From Chryseobacterium ureilyticum (lineage in GTDB: Bacteria; Bacteroidota; Bacteroidia; Flavobacteriales; Weeksellaceae): 64,000 bases of DNA. Made by a program: the position numbers and the translations under genes. The notes under the pieces are model-generated. The model was not told the DNA's origin, did no database searches, and saw only the letters and a program-made list of their open reading frames with translations. Where the stretch lies: assembly GCF_900156735.1 (NCBI RefSeq), contig NZ_FTOL01000001.1, positions 1,240,001 to 1,304,000 of the forward strand, in the 5' to 3' direction. This document shows positions 53,101-61,673 of the stretch, piece by piece. The stretch's first letter is position 1. Every line of letters starts with the position of its first letter.

Positions 53101-54517
53101 CAATTCCCTGTAAAGTAAGGATCGGAAGATAGACAATCAGGATAATGATCTGTCCGAAAACCGCACTGTTCATCATTTTTCCGGCAGAATCTATAACAAC
53201 GGTATCCATTTCTGATGCTCCTACAGAAAAAATCTTTTTAAATTTTGAATTATGACTGAACTGATGTAAAACAGATTCTACAATAATCACCGCTCCATCG
53301 ATAATCAAACCGAAATCCAGAGCTCCTAGGCTCATCAGATTACCACTAACTCCGAAAAGATTCATCATACAAATCGCAAATAACATAGCAAGAGGAATCA
53401 CTGAAGCTACCAGTAAACCGGCTCTTATATTTCCAAGGAATAATACAAGAACAAAAACCACGATCAATGCTCCTTCTGTAAGGTTCTTTTCAACAGTACC
53501 AATGGCATTGTTCACCATTTTGGTTCGATCCAGGAAAGGTTCTATTACCACTCCTTTTGGCAGCGTTTTCTGAACCTGGGCAATTTTCTCTTTTACATTT
53601 TTAATCACCTGGTTACTGTTTTCACCTTTAAGCATCATAACGACCGCTCCTGAAACTTCTCCTTCATCATTAAAGGTCATGGCTCCGTATCGGGTGGCAA
53701 AACCTGTTTTTACTTCTGCAATATCCCTTATAAACAGCGGAACATCATTTGTTTTTGTAGCAATAGAAATATTTTTAATTTCTTCAATGTTCCCTACCAG
53801 ACCTTCACTTCTGATGTATAGAACGGTAGGTCCTTTTTCAATATAAGCACCACCTGTATTTTGATTATTAGTTTGTAAGGCATCGAAAACATCATTAATA
53901 GTAATTCCATACGCATTCAACCTATCCGGATTGACTGCAATCTCATATTGTTTTAATTTTCCTCCAAAGCTGCTGACTTCTGCAACTCCTTTTACACCTA
54001 AAAGCTGTCTTCTTACAATCCAATCCTGAATTGTACGAAGCTCTGTGATATTGTATTTTTTTTCATATCCTTTTTCAGGTCTTACTACATATTGAAAAAT
54101 TTCACCTAATCCTGTGGAAATAGGTCCTAATTGAGGATTTCCTATTCCTTGTGGAATGACAGCCTGTACCTGTTGCAGTCTTTCTGCAACCTGCTGTCTG
54201 GCCCAATAAATGTCAACATCATCTTCGAAGACAATGGTAACAAGAGATAGTCCGAATCTGGAAAAACTTCGGATCTCTTTTAATCCTGAAATATTATTAT
54301 TGGCCTGTTCTATAGGAAAGGTAACAAGTCGTTCTATATCCGTTGCCCCAAAAGAAGGCGCAATGGTGATGACCTGTACCTGGTTATTGGTAATGTCGGG
54401 TACTGCATCTATCGGTAATTTTGTGACCTGATAGGAACCAATTCCAATAAGCCCTAATACCAACAAAGCAATAATGAGTTTATTCTTTACAGAAAACTCA
54501 ATGATTTTTGTAAGCAT
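50174..54517 (-). CDS. CusA/CzcA-type heavy-metal RND pump fused to a TolC-type outer-membrane channel
   Basis: The protein has 1447 residues. Residues 1-1035 are a complete heavy-metal RND pump: VKNKLIIALLVLGLIGIGSY (TM1), the proton-relay DFGLIIDGAVIIVE, periplasmic porter domains and FLTLFVLPLLYV at the end. A linker leads to a second hydrophobic signal-like segment (NFAAVLILIFCIMGIGIKSQ). After it, about 1065-1447 is a TolC/CusC-family channel (INLQNAINTALENNRNLKNE; LQLAYNLNSFRGMG; PIFSGGQKSRIQ). Ordinary CusA is about 1040 residues, so pump and channel form one chain. This fusion occurs in some Bacteroidota. It exports Cu, Zn, Co or Cd ions. Confidence 0.93.
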   Translation of the reverse strand: MLTKIIEFSVKNKLIIALLVLGLIGIGSYQVTKLPIDAVPDITNNQVQVITIAPSFGATDIERLVTFPIEQANNNISGLKEIRSFSRFGLSLVTIVFEDDVDIYWARQQVAERLQQVQAVIPQGIGNPQLGPISTGLGEIFQYVVRPEKGYEKKYNITELRTIQDWIVRRQLLGVKGVAEVSSFGGKLKQYEIAVNPDRLNAYGITINDVFDALQTNNQNTGGAYIEKGPTVLYIRSEGLVGNIEEIKNISIATKTNDVPLFIRDIAEVKTGFATRYGAMTFNDEGEVSGAVVMMLKGENSNQVIKNVKEKIAQVQKTLPKGVVIEPFLDRTKMVNNAIGTVEKNLTEGALIVVFVLVLFLGNIRAGLLVASVIPLAMLFAICMMNLFGVSGNLMSLGALDFGLIIDGAVIIVESVLHQFSHNSKFKKIFSVGASEMDTVVIDSAGKMMNSAVFGQIIILIVYLPILTLQGIEGKMFKPMAQTVAFALLGAFLLSLTYIPMMSAVLLRKRSEKPTFSDRIMKKVEKIYLNTLLKLLRIPKTVFAIVAVLFIMAVFILSRMGGEFIPSLEEGDFAVDTRVLPGSNLTTTIESTQKAAHILKSRFPEVEKVVTKIGSGEVPTDPMPMDASDMMVILKDKKEWTSASSFPELADKMGKQLQDVPGITASFQFPVQMRFNELMTGARQDVVIKIFGEDLDVLSQYAQKLGKIIETVDGTQNLYIEPISGMPQVIIEYNRPLIAQYHLSISDINRIVNTAFAGQSTGLVFEGEKRFDMVVRLDTKDRKNVTDIKNLLVPTPSGNQIPLSQLAKVEVKNGPNQIQRENAQRRIVVGFNIKGRDVQSIVEELQRKADQKMKFPTGYYMTYGGSFENLNNAKQRLMIAVPIALALIFVMLFLAFNSVKESLLIYTAIPLSIIGGVFLMALRGMPFSISAGVGFIALFGVAVLNGIVLISEFNRLHKRGIKNIVRIVIDGGESRLRPVLMTAFVASLGFIPMAVSNGAGAEVQRPLATVVIGGLMVATFLTLFVLPLLYVNIEKGFKMKKHNHKNFAAVLILIFCIMGIGIKSQTPINLQNAINTALENNRNLKNEKLKTEYSKALIKSANDIAQTGISMDYGQINSAYNDMKFGISQNISFPTVYKKQKNVYTEEWKRSLLNVSLKEYELKKAVSLTFYNILYWRDKEQLLHETLKLYTDFLNKASIRLKAGESNILEKTTASNQKSAIEIQLKQVEQELSVLKYQLQWLLNTETDFFPEDQKLFNGVSKTELSLHPAIKLLQQQKNVSEQQIALEKAKMLPGLQLAYNLNSFRGMGADDKVYGPAPQFHSVQLGVSVPIFSGGQKSRIQAAKIAESVAKNDLENTEFTLQNQLKKITNIYQTNLDIVSQYESSELKNADVITETAKKQFLAGEINYLEFVILVNQAVTLKNNYADAVWKLNQSAIELEYLTLNP

Positions 54518-54652
54518 AAATGATTAATTAATCTTAATTATTGAGATAAGTTTTGGTAGTCTGAAACACGTGATGAATGCATCTACACATTTTGCAGATA
54601 ATTCACGGCAAAGCAGAATACCCTCAATCAGAGAATGATTGAGAAAAATAGA

Positions 54653-55039
54653 TTAAGATTGATGAAATCTTGGGGGCTCCCAGATAGAATTTAAAATTTC
54701 CTTATTGTAAAGGACACTTTTATAAAAGGTCTTTTTAACCTTGGTAGGATTGTATACCTTCTCGGTAAAATGAAAGTCTAAAGTAGAATTAAGGGTAAAT
54801 GCCACTGAAAGAAGGCTCACATGCGAAACAAAAGGCAATCTTTGATCCTTGTCATAATCGCTGTCTTTAACCGGATGATCATAATGAGTTTTCAGAAATG
54901 CTGTAAGAGACATCTCAGGGTTAAGTTCCTTATGCTCCATATAATGTTCTATAAGAAGCGGCATTTTCAAAAGCTGATAAACTTCAGTTGTAGAAACTAA
55001 ATACAATGATAACAATAATATGGAAATCAGCTTTTTCAC
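54653..55039 (-). CDS. Small exported protein, paralogue of the one at 45509
   Basis: The protein has 128 residues. Its N-terminus (MKKLISILLLSLYLVSTTEV) is almost identical to the 45509 product, followed by LLKMPLLIEHYMEHKELNPE and FLKTHYDHPVKDSDYDKDQR. The C-terminal third diverges but ends with the same IWEPPR-type motif. It lies just upstream of the RND pump on the same strand, so it may be the first gene of that operon. An export-and-metal role is suggested by the His/Asp-rich core and the context only. Confidence 0.75.
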   Translation of the reverse strand: MKKLISILLLSLYLVSTTEVYQLLKMPLLIEHYMEHKELNPEMSLTAFLKTHYDHPVKDSDYDKDQRLPFVSHVSLLSVAFTLNSTLDFHFTEKVYNPTKVKKTFYKSVLYNKEILNSIWEPPRFHQS

Positions 55040-55343
55040 TACTCCAAAATTATGAAATCTTTCATTAAGAATGATTTTAAATAAGAATTTGTTTTAGTCA
55101 GTTTATCAAGGTTTCAGAGAAAAAAGCAATTAAACACGTTTTTCACTGCACAATCAGTTCCTTCGAAATAATCATTATAATTGGAAATGAAAGAAAAACC
55201 TTTATTCAGATGAAGCATAAAGTCTTTATTATATTATCAGTATATATATATTGCACTATCTTACTCACCAATGGAATTCAAAAATATATTGATTATTATT
55301 CATTTTAATAGTATCTTGTAGAAAACAAATCTGCATATACTAT
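55040..55343. other. Divergent intergenic region between metal operon and NRAMP-like gene
   Basis: There is no gene. It should hold both promoters. A TATATATATA tract lies at about 55240; no clear TAnnTTTG match is seen. Confidence 0.4.
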
Positions 55344-56639
55344 ATGTCTGCCAAACGTTATCTTCAAACCCGAGCCAGAAAAATCAGAAAATTCTTTGGA
55401 TTATTAGGTCCGGGATTAACGACCGGTGCTGCCGATGATGATCCTTCGGGAATTGCTACATACTCTCAGACAGGAGCTCAGTTTGGCTATGCCCAATTAT
55501 GGACAGCTCTCTATATGCTTCCATTTATGACTGCCGTACAAGAAGCCTGTGCAAGAATAGGAATGGTTACGGGTAAAGGACTTACGGGAGTTATCAAAGA
55601 ACATTACAGCAAAAAAATACTTTATAGTTCTGTAGGGTTGGTTGTAATTGCTAATACAATTAATATAGGAGCGGATATTGGAGCCATGGCTGCTGCTGCA
55701 CATTTAATTATTCCTGCTGATATTGTTATACTAATGTTATTTTTTACTGTTAGTATACTTACTTTAGAGATTTGTACCAGTTATCTGGTATATTCAAAAG
55801 TTCTTAAATGGTTGGCATTATCTCTTCTTGCCTATCCTCTTACAGCTTTCATTATTGACCAGCCATGGAAAGAAGTATTAAAAGCCTCTATTGTTCCTCA
55901 TTTCGAATTTTCTTTCAATTTTCTGTTCATAATGACCGGAGTCTTTGGAACAACGATTACCCCTTATATGTTCTTTTGGCAGGCCTCCCAGGAAGTTGAA
56001 GAAGAAAATGAAAGAGGATTAATACAAGACGGAAAACCCAACATCGGATGGCGTCATATTCATGCGATGAGAAAAGATAACAATATAGGAATGGTTATCT
56101 CTGAATTTACAACATGGTGTATTATATTAGTTGGAGGAACTGTTTTGCATAATGCTCATATAACGGATATTAATACCGCAGCAGATGCAGCAAAAGCTTT
56201 AGAACCTTTAGTACAATCGTTTCCCAATTCAGGGTTGATATCAAAAGTCATATTTGCCGTTGGCATAATAGGCCTGGGACTGCTTGCTGTTCCCGTTCTT
56301 TCAGGATCTGCATCTTATGCAGTTTCCGAAGCTCTCAACTGGAATGCAAGTTTAAACCTGAAATTTACAAAAGCAAGAGGATTTTATATGGTAATTATTA
56401 TCTCTACACTTATTGGTCTGTGTATGAATTTTGTTGGGATTAACCCCGTGAAAGCCCTTGTATATACAGCAGTTCTCAATGGTGTAGCTGCCGTACCTCT
56501 CTTGTTTCTGATTATCCGGATATCTGCAAGTGAACACATTATGGGAGAATTCAAAAGCGGATGGCTTTCTAAAAGTTTACTTTGGGCAACTTTCATTTTT
56601 ATGGCAACAGCTTCTATTGCCATGTTTTTCACTATCTAA
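55344..56639 (+). CDS. NRAMP-related divalent metal transporter, divergent motif
   Basis: The protein has 431 residues and 11-12 membrane helices. TM1 carries GPGLTTGAADDDPSGIATYS. The metal-binding DPGN of classical NRAMP is DPSG here, and the TM6 position normally MPH reads TTITPYMFFWQ. This is the pattern of NRAMP-related proteins outside the Mn/Fe group, some of which move Mg2+ or have unknown substrates. It is transported by the proton or cation gradient at the inner membrane. It is divergent from the RND operon; shared metal regulation is inferred. Confidence 0.87.
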   Translation: MSAKRYLQTRARKIRKFFGLLGPGLTTGAADDDPSGIATYSQTGAQFGYAQLWTALYMLPFMTAVQEACARIGMVTGKGLTGVIKEHYSKKILYSSVGLVVIANTINIGADIGAMAAAAHLIIPADIVILMLFFTVSILTLEICTSYLVYSKVLKWLALSLLAYPLTAFIIDQPWKEVLKASIVPHFEFSFNFLFIMTGVFGTTITPYMFFWQASQEVEEENERGLIQDGKPNIGWRHIHAMRKDNNIGMVISEFTTWCIILVGGTVLHNAHITDINTAADAAKALEPLVQSFPNSGLISKVIFAVGIIGLGLLAVPVLSGSASYAVSEALNWNASLNLKFTKARGFYMVIIISTLIGLCMNFVGINPVKALVYTAVLNGVAAVPLLFLIIRISASEHIMGEFKSGWLSKSLLWATFIFMATASIAMFFTI

Positions 56640-56777
56640 ATAAGTAAATAATATAATGGTAAACTTCCATGTCTTTGAAATCCTCATCTTATTCAACTAG
56701 TAAAATCTAAATTGTGATACAAATCCGTATAGTTAAAATCAACAAAATTTGTTTAAAAAGTAGAGCAATTTAATTCT

Positions 56778-56889
56778 CTTTTAATTTGGCCTAAACGAAC
56801 CAAATCATCGATGAAAGTGTTTGAAGATACGCTCGTCTTGTTCAAAAACAGCCAAATAGCGCCAACTGAAGATAGTTGGCGCCTTTTTT
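56778..56889 (+). ncRNA. Dispersed small-RNA-like element, copy 3
   Basis: It begins TTTTAATTTGGCCTAAACGA, contains a hairpin TTTGAAGA/TCTTGTTCAAA around TACGCTCG, and ends in GCGCCAACT/AGTTGGCGC followed by six T. It shares about 110 bases with 33822-33931. The differences in the hairpin arms between copies largely keep the pairing. Confidence 0.6.
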
Positions 56890-56934
56890 ATATCAATAAT
56901 AGCAGAAATTACTCCTCTTAATAATCAAAAAGCA

Positions 56935-58005
56935 TTATTTCAAATTTTCCATCTCTTTGATTGTTTGTTTCCAAAGTGTAAAAATATTCATTGTTTTGAT
57001 GATTTTAAAGATAAAAACAAAAGCAAAAAATGAAATAAAGGAACTATAAATAGTATAATTTTTAAAGAATAAATATTGAACTACAAAAGTTAAAACATTG
57101 ATTAACAAAAATGTTAAGGTAATCTCCTTATGTGACAACCCAAGAGTTAGCAGATGGTGATGAATATGCGTTTTGTCTGCTTTGAAAGGAGATCTCCCTC
57201 TCAGAATTCTATCCGCATATACTCTTACTGAATCGATGATAGGAATGGTGAATACAAACAAGATAAAGAAAATCCCATAGGGAAAACCTGAATGATTATG
57301 ATCGAATTTCGTGATGTAAATTCCAATACTAATTAATAGGTATCCTAAAAAAAGTGCCCCCGAATTTCCTAAGAAAATTTTGCTTTTCTTCGACATATTA
57401 TATTTTAAAAATGCGATAATACTTCCGATAAACAACAACCCTATTTTAGCTAATTCTAAATTTTTCTCCCACACCATAATAATGAAAAACAATACAAAAC
57501 CAATTCCGGCAACACCTCCAGCCAAACCGTCGATCCCGTCAATCAGATTAAACGCATTTACTGCAGTTGTGATAACCAAAACAGTCAGTAAATACTGCGC
57601 GTAAACGTTGATCTCATAGACCCCAAATAACCCGTATAAAGAAGTAATTCGGATTCCTGCCATTGCAATGATTATACTTACACAAAGCTGAGCAGCAAGT
57701 TTATATAATGCTTTCAAGTCTGCCTTATCGTCTAAAGCTCCTAGCAAAAGCATAATATAAGAAGTAATAATAATGGGGAGGATTTCTTTTAAGCTTTTAA
57801 ATCCGGAAACTCCCATTAATAAAAATACAATCATACCAATCACCAAACCACCTATTAAAGGAATTGCCGTTTGATGTACTTTTCTCATATTGGGAACATC
57901 AACCAGTTTTAATTTCTGAGCTACAACTCTCATGAGCGGAATAATACACATCGATAAAATGAACGCAAGTATTCCGAATATAGCTAGTTCTACAAAATTT
58001 TTCAT
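56935..58005 (-). CDS. Polyprenyl-phosphate sugar-1-phosphate transferase (WecA/TagO/MraY family)
   Basis: The protein has 356 residues and 10-11 membrane helices. Family motifs are VDVPNMRKVH near the start, LLGALDDKADL (Asp pair), NAFNLIDGIDGLAGG, LGNSGALFLGYLL and the His motif DKTHIHHHLL. It loads a sugar phosphate (probably GlcNAc-1-P) onto undecaprenyl phosphate at the inner membrane, the first step in building O-antigen or capsule units. It is the last gene of the minus-strand polysaccharide cluster here, 11 bases after a glycosyltransferase. Confidence 0.93.
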   Translation of the reverse strand: MKNFVELAIFGILAFILSMCIIPLMRVVAQKLKLVDVPNMRKVHQTAIPLIGGLVIGMIVFLLMGVSGFKSLKEILPIIITSYIMLLLGALDDKADLKALYKLAAQLCVSIIIAMAGIRITSLYGLFGVYEINVYAQYLLTVLVITTAVNAFNLIDGIDGLAGGVAGIGFVLFFIIMVWEKNLELAKIGLLFIGSIIAFLKYNMSKKSKIFLGNSGALFLGYLLISIGIYITKFDHNHSGFPYGIFFILFVFTIPIIDSVRVYADRILRGRSPFKADKTHIHHHLLTLGLSHKEITLTFLLINVLTFVVQYLFFKNYTIYSSFISFFAFVFIFKIIKTMNIFTLWKQTIKEMENLK

Positions 58006-58016
58006 AACATTAAATT

Positions 58017-59237
58017 TTAAATGGTTTTATTAGCTTCGTTGAATAACTTTATATTTTTCAGATGCTCAACATTATACTTTCCTAAAATACTTTTGTCCAG
58101 TTCTGAAATTAATGGATAAACTTTGATTTTCTTTTCAGAAACAAAAGTTTCTTCAATAAGATGACTGTATTTTTTTGCAATTTTTTCCCAGGTATATCTC
58201 CTTTCTGCAATTTTCTTCATCTGAATGGCACAGGCTTGAAGATTTTCTTGGGTTAAATTTGTAATGATATTTTTTAGTTCATACTCGTCAGAAAAATAAT
58301 ACGCTTTATGCTCTGTTGTTGTTCTGTTGTATGAAACACCGTTGCTTATAATAGGCAATCCTAGAAACATGGCTTCTACCAAAGAAGGATTTGTTCCTCC
58401 TGCGGAATGCCCATGAATATAAAGAGCGGCATTCCCTCTGATCAAATCAATCGCTTCCTGATTGTAAATGGGATCCAGAAGATCAATGTTTTTAAAACCT
58501 GAATATTTTTGTTTCAGTTCCCTGCCATACTGGCTGTTATTCCAGTTGCCTACCAAGACCAGCTTTTTCTCAGGCAGTTCACTAAAAACCTTCAAAATAG
58601 TATGAACATGATTCTCAGGTTCTATTCTGCAAACCTTTACCGCATATTGCTCAGATAAGAACGGATATTTGTCAATATCTTCCTTCGTTGGGTTCAGATT
58701 AACTTTGGTATGATCTGCCCCATACTCTATCACCCGACTGATCGTTTTATATCTTAATGACGTATAATCCTGAATAGATTCGTTATCGGATATATCAATA
58801 TGAGAAAATCGAACCGCCAATTTTTCTGCCCACCATAGATATAGCTTTGCTGCCAAAGGCCATTTATCTCTCTTCCACTCTATCCCATCAATGGAAATAA
58901 TAATTTTTTTTGTAGTAAATAATTTCACAAAAGGTAAAATCCACGCACCTGCAACTCCTAACACCAATAAAACATCACTTGTAAATAGGGCATGCAAAAT
59001 AGACAATGTATCATAAGGAATACTTTGAATTCCATTGGCATCTAAAGGAAGATATTTCAATTTTGCCCCCTTCCAATTCTTAGCTCTCTCTTCTTTGTTA
59101 TATTTTTTTGATGAGCAGTACACTGTAAAATCGTAAGTATCTGAAAGTTCTTCTACAAGATGTGCAGTTAATGTTTCGAAGCCTCCATATTTTGCAGGTA
59201 AGCCAACTGTTCCTATTATTGCAACTTTTGTTTTCAT
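58017..59237 (-). CDS. Glycosyltransferase with DUF1972 (rhamnosyltransferase-like)
   Basis: The protein has 406 residues, GT4-like. The N-terminal DUF1972 signature IIGTVGLPAKYGGFETLTAH is followed by VTPL-type Rossmann strands (LLVLGVAGAWILPFVKLF). The nucleotide-sugar region of the C-terminal fold reads GLPIISNGVSYNRTTTEHKA, with HGHSAGGTNPSLVEAMFLG as the E-x7-E-like segment. DUF1972 enzymes transfer rhamnose or related deoxysugars in O-antigen synthesis. It is cytoplasmic, and its context is the surface-polysaccharide cluster. Confidence 0.9.
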   Translation of the reverse strand: MKTKVAIIGTVGLPAKYGGFETLTAHLVEELSDTYDFTVYCSSKKYNKEERAKNWKGAKLKYLPLDANGIQSIPYDTLSILHALFTSDVLLVLGVAGAWILPFVKLFTTKKIIISIDGIEWKRDKWPLAAKLYLWWAEKLAVRFSHIDISDNESIQDYTSLRYKTISRVIEYGADHTKVNLNPTKEDIDKYPFLSEQYAVKVCRIEPENHVHTILKVFSELPEKKLVLVGNWNNSQYGRELKQKYSGFKNIDLLDPIYNQEAIDLIRGNAALYIHGHSAGGTNPSLVEAMFLGLPIISNGVSYNRTTTEHKAYYFSDEYELKNIITNLTQENLQACAIQMKKIAERRYTWEKIAKKYSHLIEETFVSEKKIKVYPLISELDKSILGKYNVEHLKNIKLFNEANKTI

Positions 59238-59362
59238 AATTAATGATTTGAAAACAATAGTACGATTCGCATTCCAAAGAATTAAATAAGATTAAATTAT
59301 TGAAAATCAATAATTTATAATTTGTTGAAAATTTTACCAATTTCCAAAATATGGAAATCCAA

Positions 59363-60439
59363 TCACAATTTGGAAACAATTTCTACGGCTTTCTTATCAA
59401 AATACTCTTCAGAAAAGAATAAACTTTTTTGATAAGAATCGGAACTGAAAGCATTATAAAGTATAGAATCACTTAAAATAAGGTTCAGTTTTTCTGATAA
59501 TGCATCACTATTTTTAGAATCGATTAAAAATCCGTTTTCACCGTTTTTAACAAGCTCTGTCACCCCTCCAACGGGTGGAACGATAGCCGGAAGACCGTAG
59601 CGCATTCCTTCCAAAATCGTAAGACCGAAGGTTTCAACCCAAAGATCTGTATGTGAAAGATTAAGAATAATGCTTGCTTCACGATAAAACGGATGTGTAT
59701 CTATTTGTGTAGGATAAATCTTCAAATTTTGCAGAAGTTCTTTTCCTTTAAAATACTCCTGAATATCTTCTTCAGAGGCATTTACCACAAGCTTAAAAAT
59801 ATATTGCGGATTGTTTTTAGCCAAAACAAAAAATTCATTAACTCCTTTATAGATTTTAAGTGAGCAAATCATCAAAACAATCCGGTTTGTTTTTTCCTGA
59901 TTTTGGAATTGGTCTGCCTTTTCAGCAAAATCCTTCTCCAAAACGTTATACAAAAGAACCTGATTATGAATAAGCGACTCCTGCTTCATTAAAAATTCTG
60001 AGACAAAAACAATTTTGTGTGCTGTACCTTTTGCAATACCAAAAAGAAAATTCTTAAAAACCTTAGGTTTTACAGATGTTTCATGAATGTGATAAATGAT
60101 TTTACAGCCTTTCAGTTTTCCGACAATCGCTGCTCCAAAGGGCAAAACGGTATTAATGTAAACCAAATCGTTTTTTTTAAGAAAAAAAAGAAGCTTACCC
60201 ATTAAAAAAAACTGACTGAGAAAAAAATTAATAATCCTCACCAATGAATTGTCAGAAAACCTGTACCAATACGAATGATTTTCTACCAAAGAAATATCCG
60301 AAAGAAAGCCTTCTCTTCCACCTGAAGTAAAAAGATGGGTTTCGATACCGTTTTTTGTCCACGCTTTCAGAAGCTGCATTAAGACTTTCGGACTTCCGCT
60401 GTAATCGTTTAATAAGTGAACCGCTACTATTCTTTCCAT
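59363..60439 (-). CDS. GT4-family glycosyltransferase
   Basis: It has 358 residues from MERIVAVHLLNDYSGSPKVL at 60439; a frame to 60520 overlaps the upstream gene. The GT-B fold shows an N-terminal acceptor half (LSQFFLMGKLLFFLKKNDLV, GCKIIYHIHETSVKPK) and a C-terminal donor half with VLMICSLKIYKGVNEFFVLA and the E-x7-E segment WVETFGLTILEGMRYGLPAI plus VPPVGGVTELV. It starts 1 base after the upstream glycosyltransferase ends, so they are coupled. The sugar donor is unknown. Confidence 0.9.
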   Translation of the reverse strand: MERIVAVHLLNDYSGSPKVLMQLLKAWTKNGIETHLFTSGGREGFLSDISLVENHSYWYRFSDNSLVRIINFFLSQFFLMGKLLFFLKKNDLVYINTVLPFGAAIVGKLKGCKIIYHIHETSVKPKVFKNFLFGIAKGTAHKIVFVSEFLMKQESLIHNQVLLYNVLEKDFAEKADQFQNQEKTNRIVLMICSLKIYKGVNEFFVLAKNNPQYIFKLVVNASEEDIQEYFKGKELLQNLKIYPTQIDTHPFYREASIILNLSHTDLWVETFGLTILEGMRYGLPAIVPPVGGVTELVKNGENGFLIDSKNSDALSEKLNLILSDSILYNAFSSDSYQKSLFFSEEYFDKKAVEIVSKL

Positions 60440-60440
60440 T

Positions 60441-61673
60441 TTAAACTCGATTATAAATTTCGTTAAGATGTTCTCCTCTTTTTTCCCATGAAAATCTTTC
60501 TGTAAAACGCTGTCTTGCACCAGTACTCATCTCTTTTTGAAGATTTTTTTCTAAAAATAATCTAATTAAGGCATCGCTCAGTCCCTTGACTGTTTCATCG
60601 TATTCTTGTTGAGGAATTGTAAAACCACACGTATGATTGATGAATTCTCCCGGACCTTCATTTTCAAGACAAACCACAGGCAAACCAAAAGATAATGCCT
60701 CCGGAACAACCATCCCTGCACCTTCGTGGGAGGGGAAAAGAAATACGGAAGATTTTTCATACATTTTCATTAAATCCTTTCTATCAATCCATTCTATAAT
60801 TTCTATCAATTTTTCCATTTTGCTTTCCTTAATCAAATTTTCATAGGATACTCTCTGTTCACCTGTTCCAACAAGAACCAATTTACATAAAGTTTTGTCT
60901 TTTTCACAGAGTTGATTAACAAAGGTGATGAATGATTTTATCGTCAAATCAAAACCTTTTAGCGGAACAAATCTTCCGACACTGAGGACTATAAAATCCG
61001 ATTTTTGCAGAATTTCATCTTTTTGATAAAAATCTTCCGAAGCAACTGATGGATAAAGGGAATATTTGCTTTTATCAATATTCAGCTTTTCTGGAACACC
61101 ACTGTTCATACACCAGATATGGTTAGAATGCTGGACAGTTTTCTTTAATGAAGATGAAAATTTCCAGAATAAATTTTTCACCAGCCACGTTAATCGGTCT
61201 TTGATGAGATATTTTTTAGAATAATCTTTCAGATACTGTTTCGGAATTAAGGGATGATGGCCAACCGGGCCCCAAACCATAGGTTTTTTGAGCTTCCAAA
61301 GGAAACTTGGTGTCCAGTCATTATGGAAATTCACATTATGAACAATATCAAAATTGAGATTTTGTTTTTTTATAAAAGAAATAATTCCTTTCTGCCAAAG
61401 GTAATAGTATAGCATAGCTCCGCGACTTCCTTTTTTCCAAAAACGCATCCAATACGGAAGATCGAAATAAAGAAATTGGATATTCCCGTATACTTTGTCA
61501 GGATTTTTATCCATATATCTCTCAATATGAGGTCTGTTGTTTTCCCGGGTAACGGCAATTACTTTTCGGAATCTGGCAATCTGATACACAAAATTCCAGC
61601 CCATTGCGTCTTCCGAGCCTTTATACGGATTCACGGCATAGCAGGTTGCCAGTATGGTCTGTTTGGTATTCAT
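60441..61673 (-). CDS. GT4-family glycosyltransferase
   Basis: The protein has 410 residues. A GT-B fold with N-terminal ILATCYAVNPYKGSEDAMGW, middle KPMVWGPVGHHPLIPKQYLK (seen in a group of GT4 enzymes with WGPVGG-like loops), and donor site VLSVGRFVPLKGFDLTIKSF, SSVFLFPSHEGAGMVVPEAL, SFGLPVVCLENEGPGEFI. The ATG at 61673 lies 53 bases inside the upstream acyltransferase gene, which implies tight coupling. It adds a sugar to the lipid-linked repeat unit in the cytoplasm; specificity is unknown. Confidence 0.91.
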   Translation of the reverse strand: MNTKQTILATCYAVNPYKGSEDAMGWNFVYQIARFRKVIAVTRENNRPHIERYMDKNPDKVYGNIQFLYFDLPYWMRFWKKGSRGAMLYYYLWQKGIISFIKKQNLNFDIVHNVNFHNDWTPSFLWKLKKPMVWGPVGHHPLIPKQYLKDYSKKYLIKDRLTWLVKNLFWKFSSSLKKTVQHSNHIWCMNSGVPEKLNIDKSKYSLYPSVASEDFYQKDEILQKSDFIVLSVGRFVPLKGFDLTIKSFITFVNQLCEKDKTLCKLVLVGTGEQRVSYENLIKESKMEKLIEIIEWIDRKDLMKMYEKSSVFLFPSHEGAGMVVPEALSFGLPVVCLENEGPGEFINHTCGFTIPQQEYDETVKGLSDALIRLFLEKNLQKEMSTGARQRFTERFSWEKRGEHLNEIYNRV

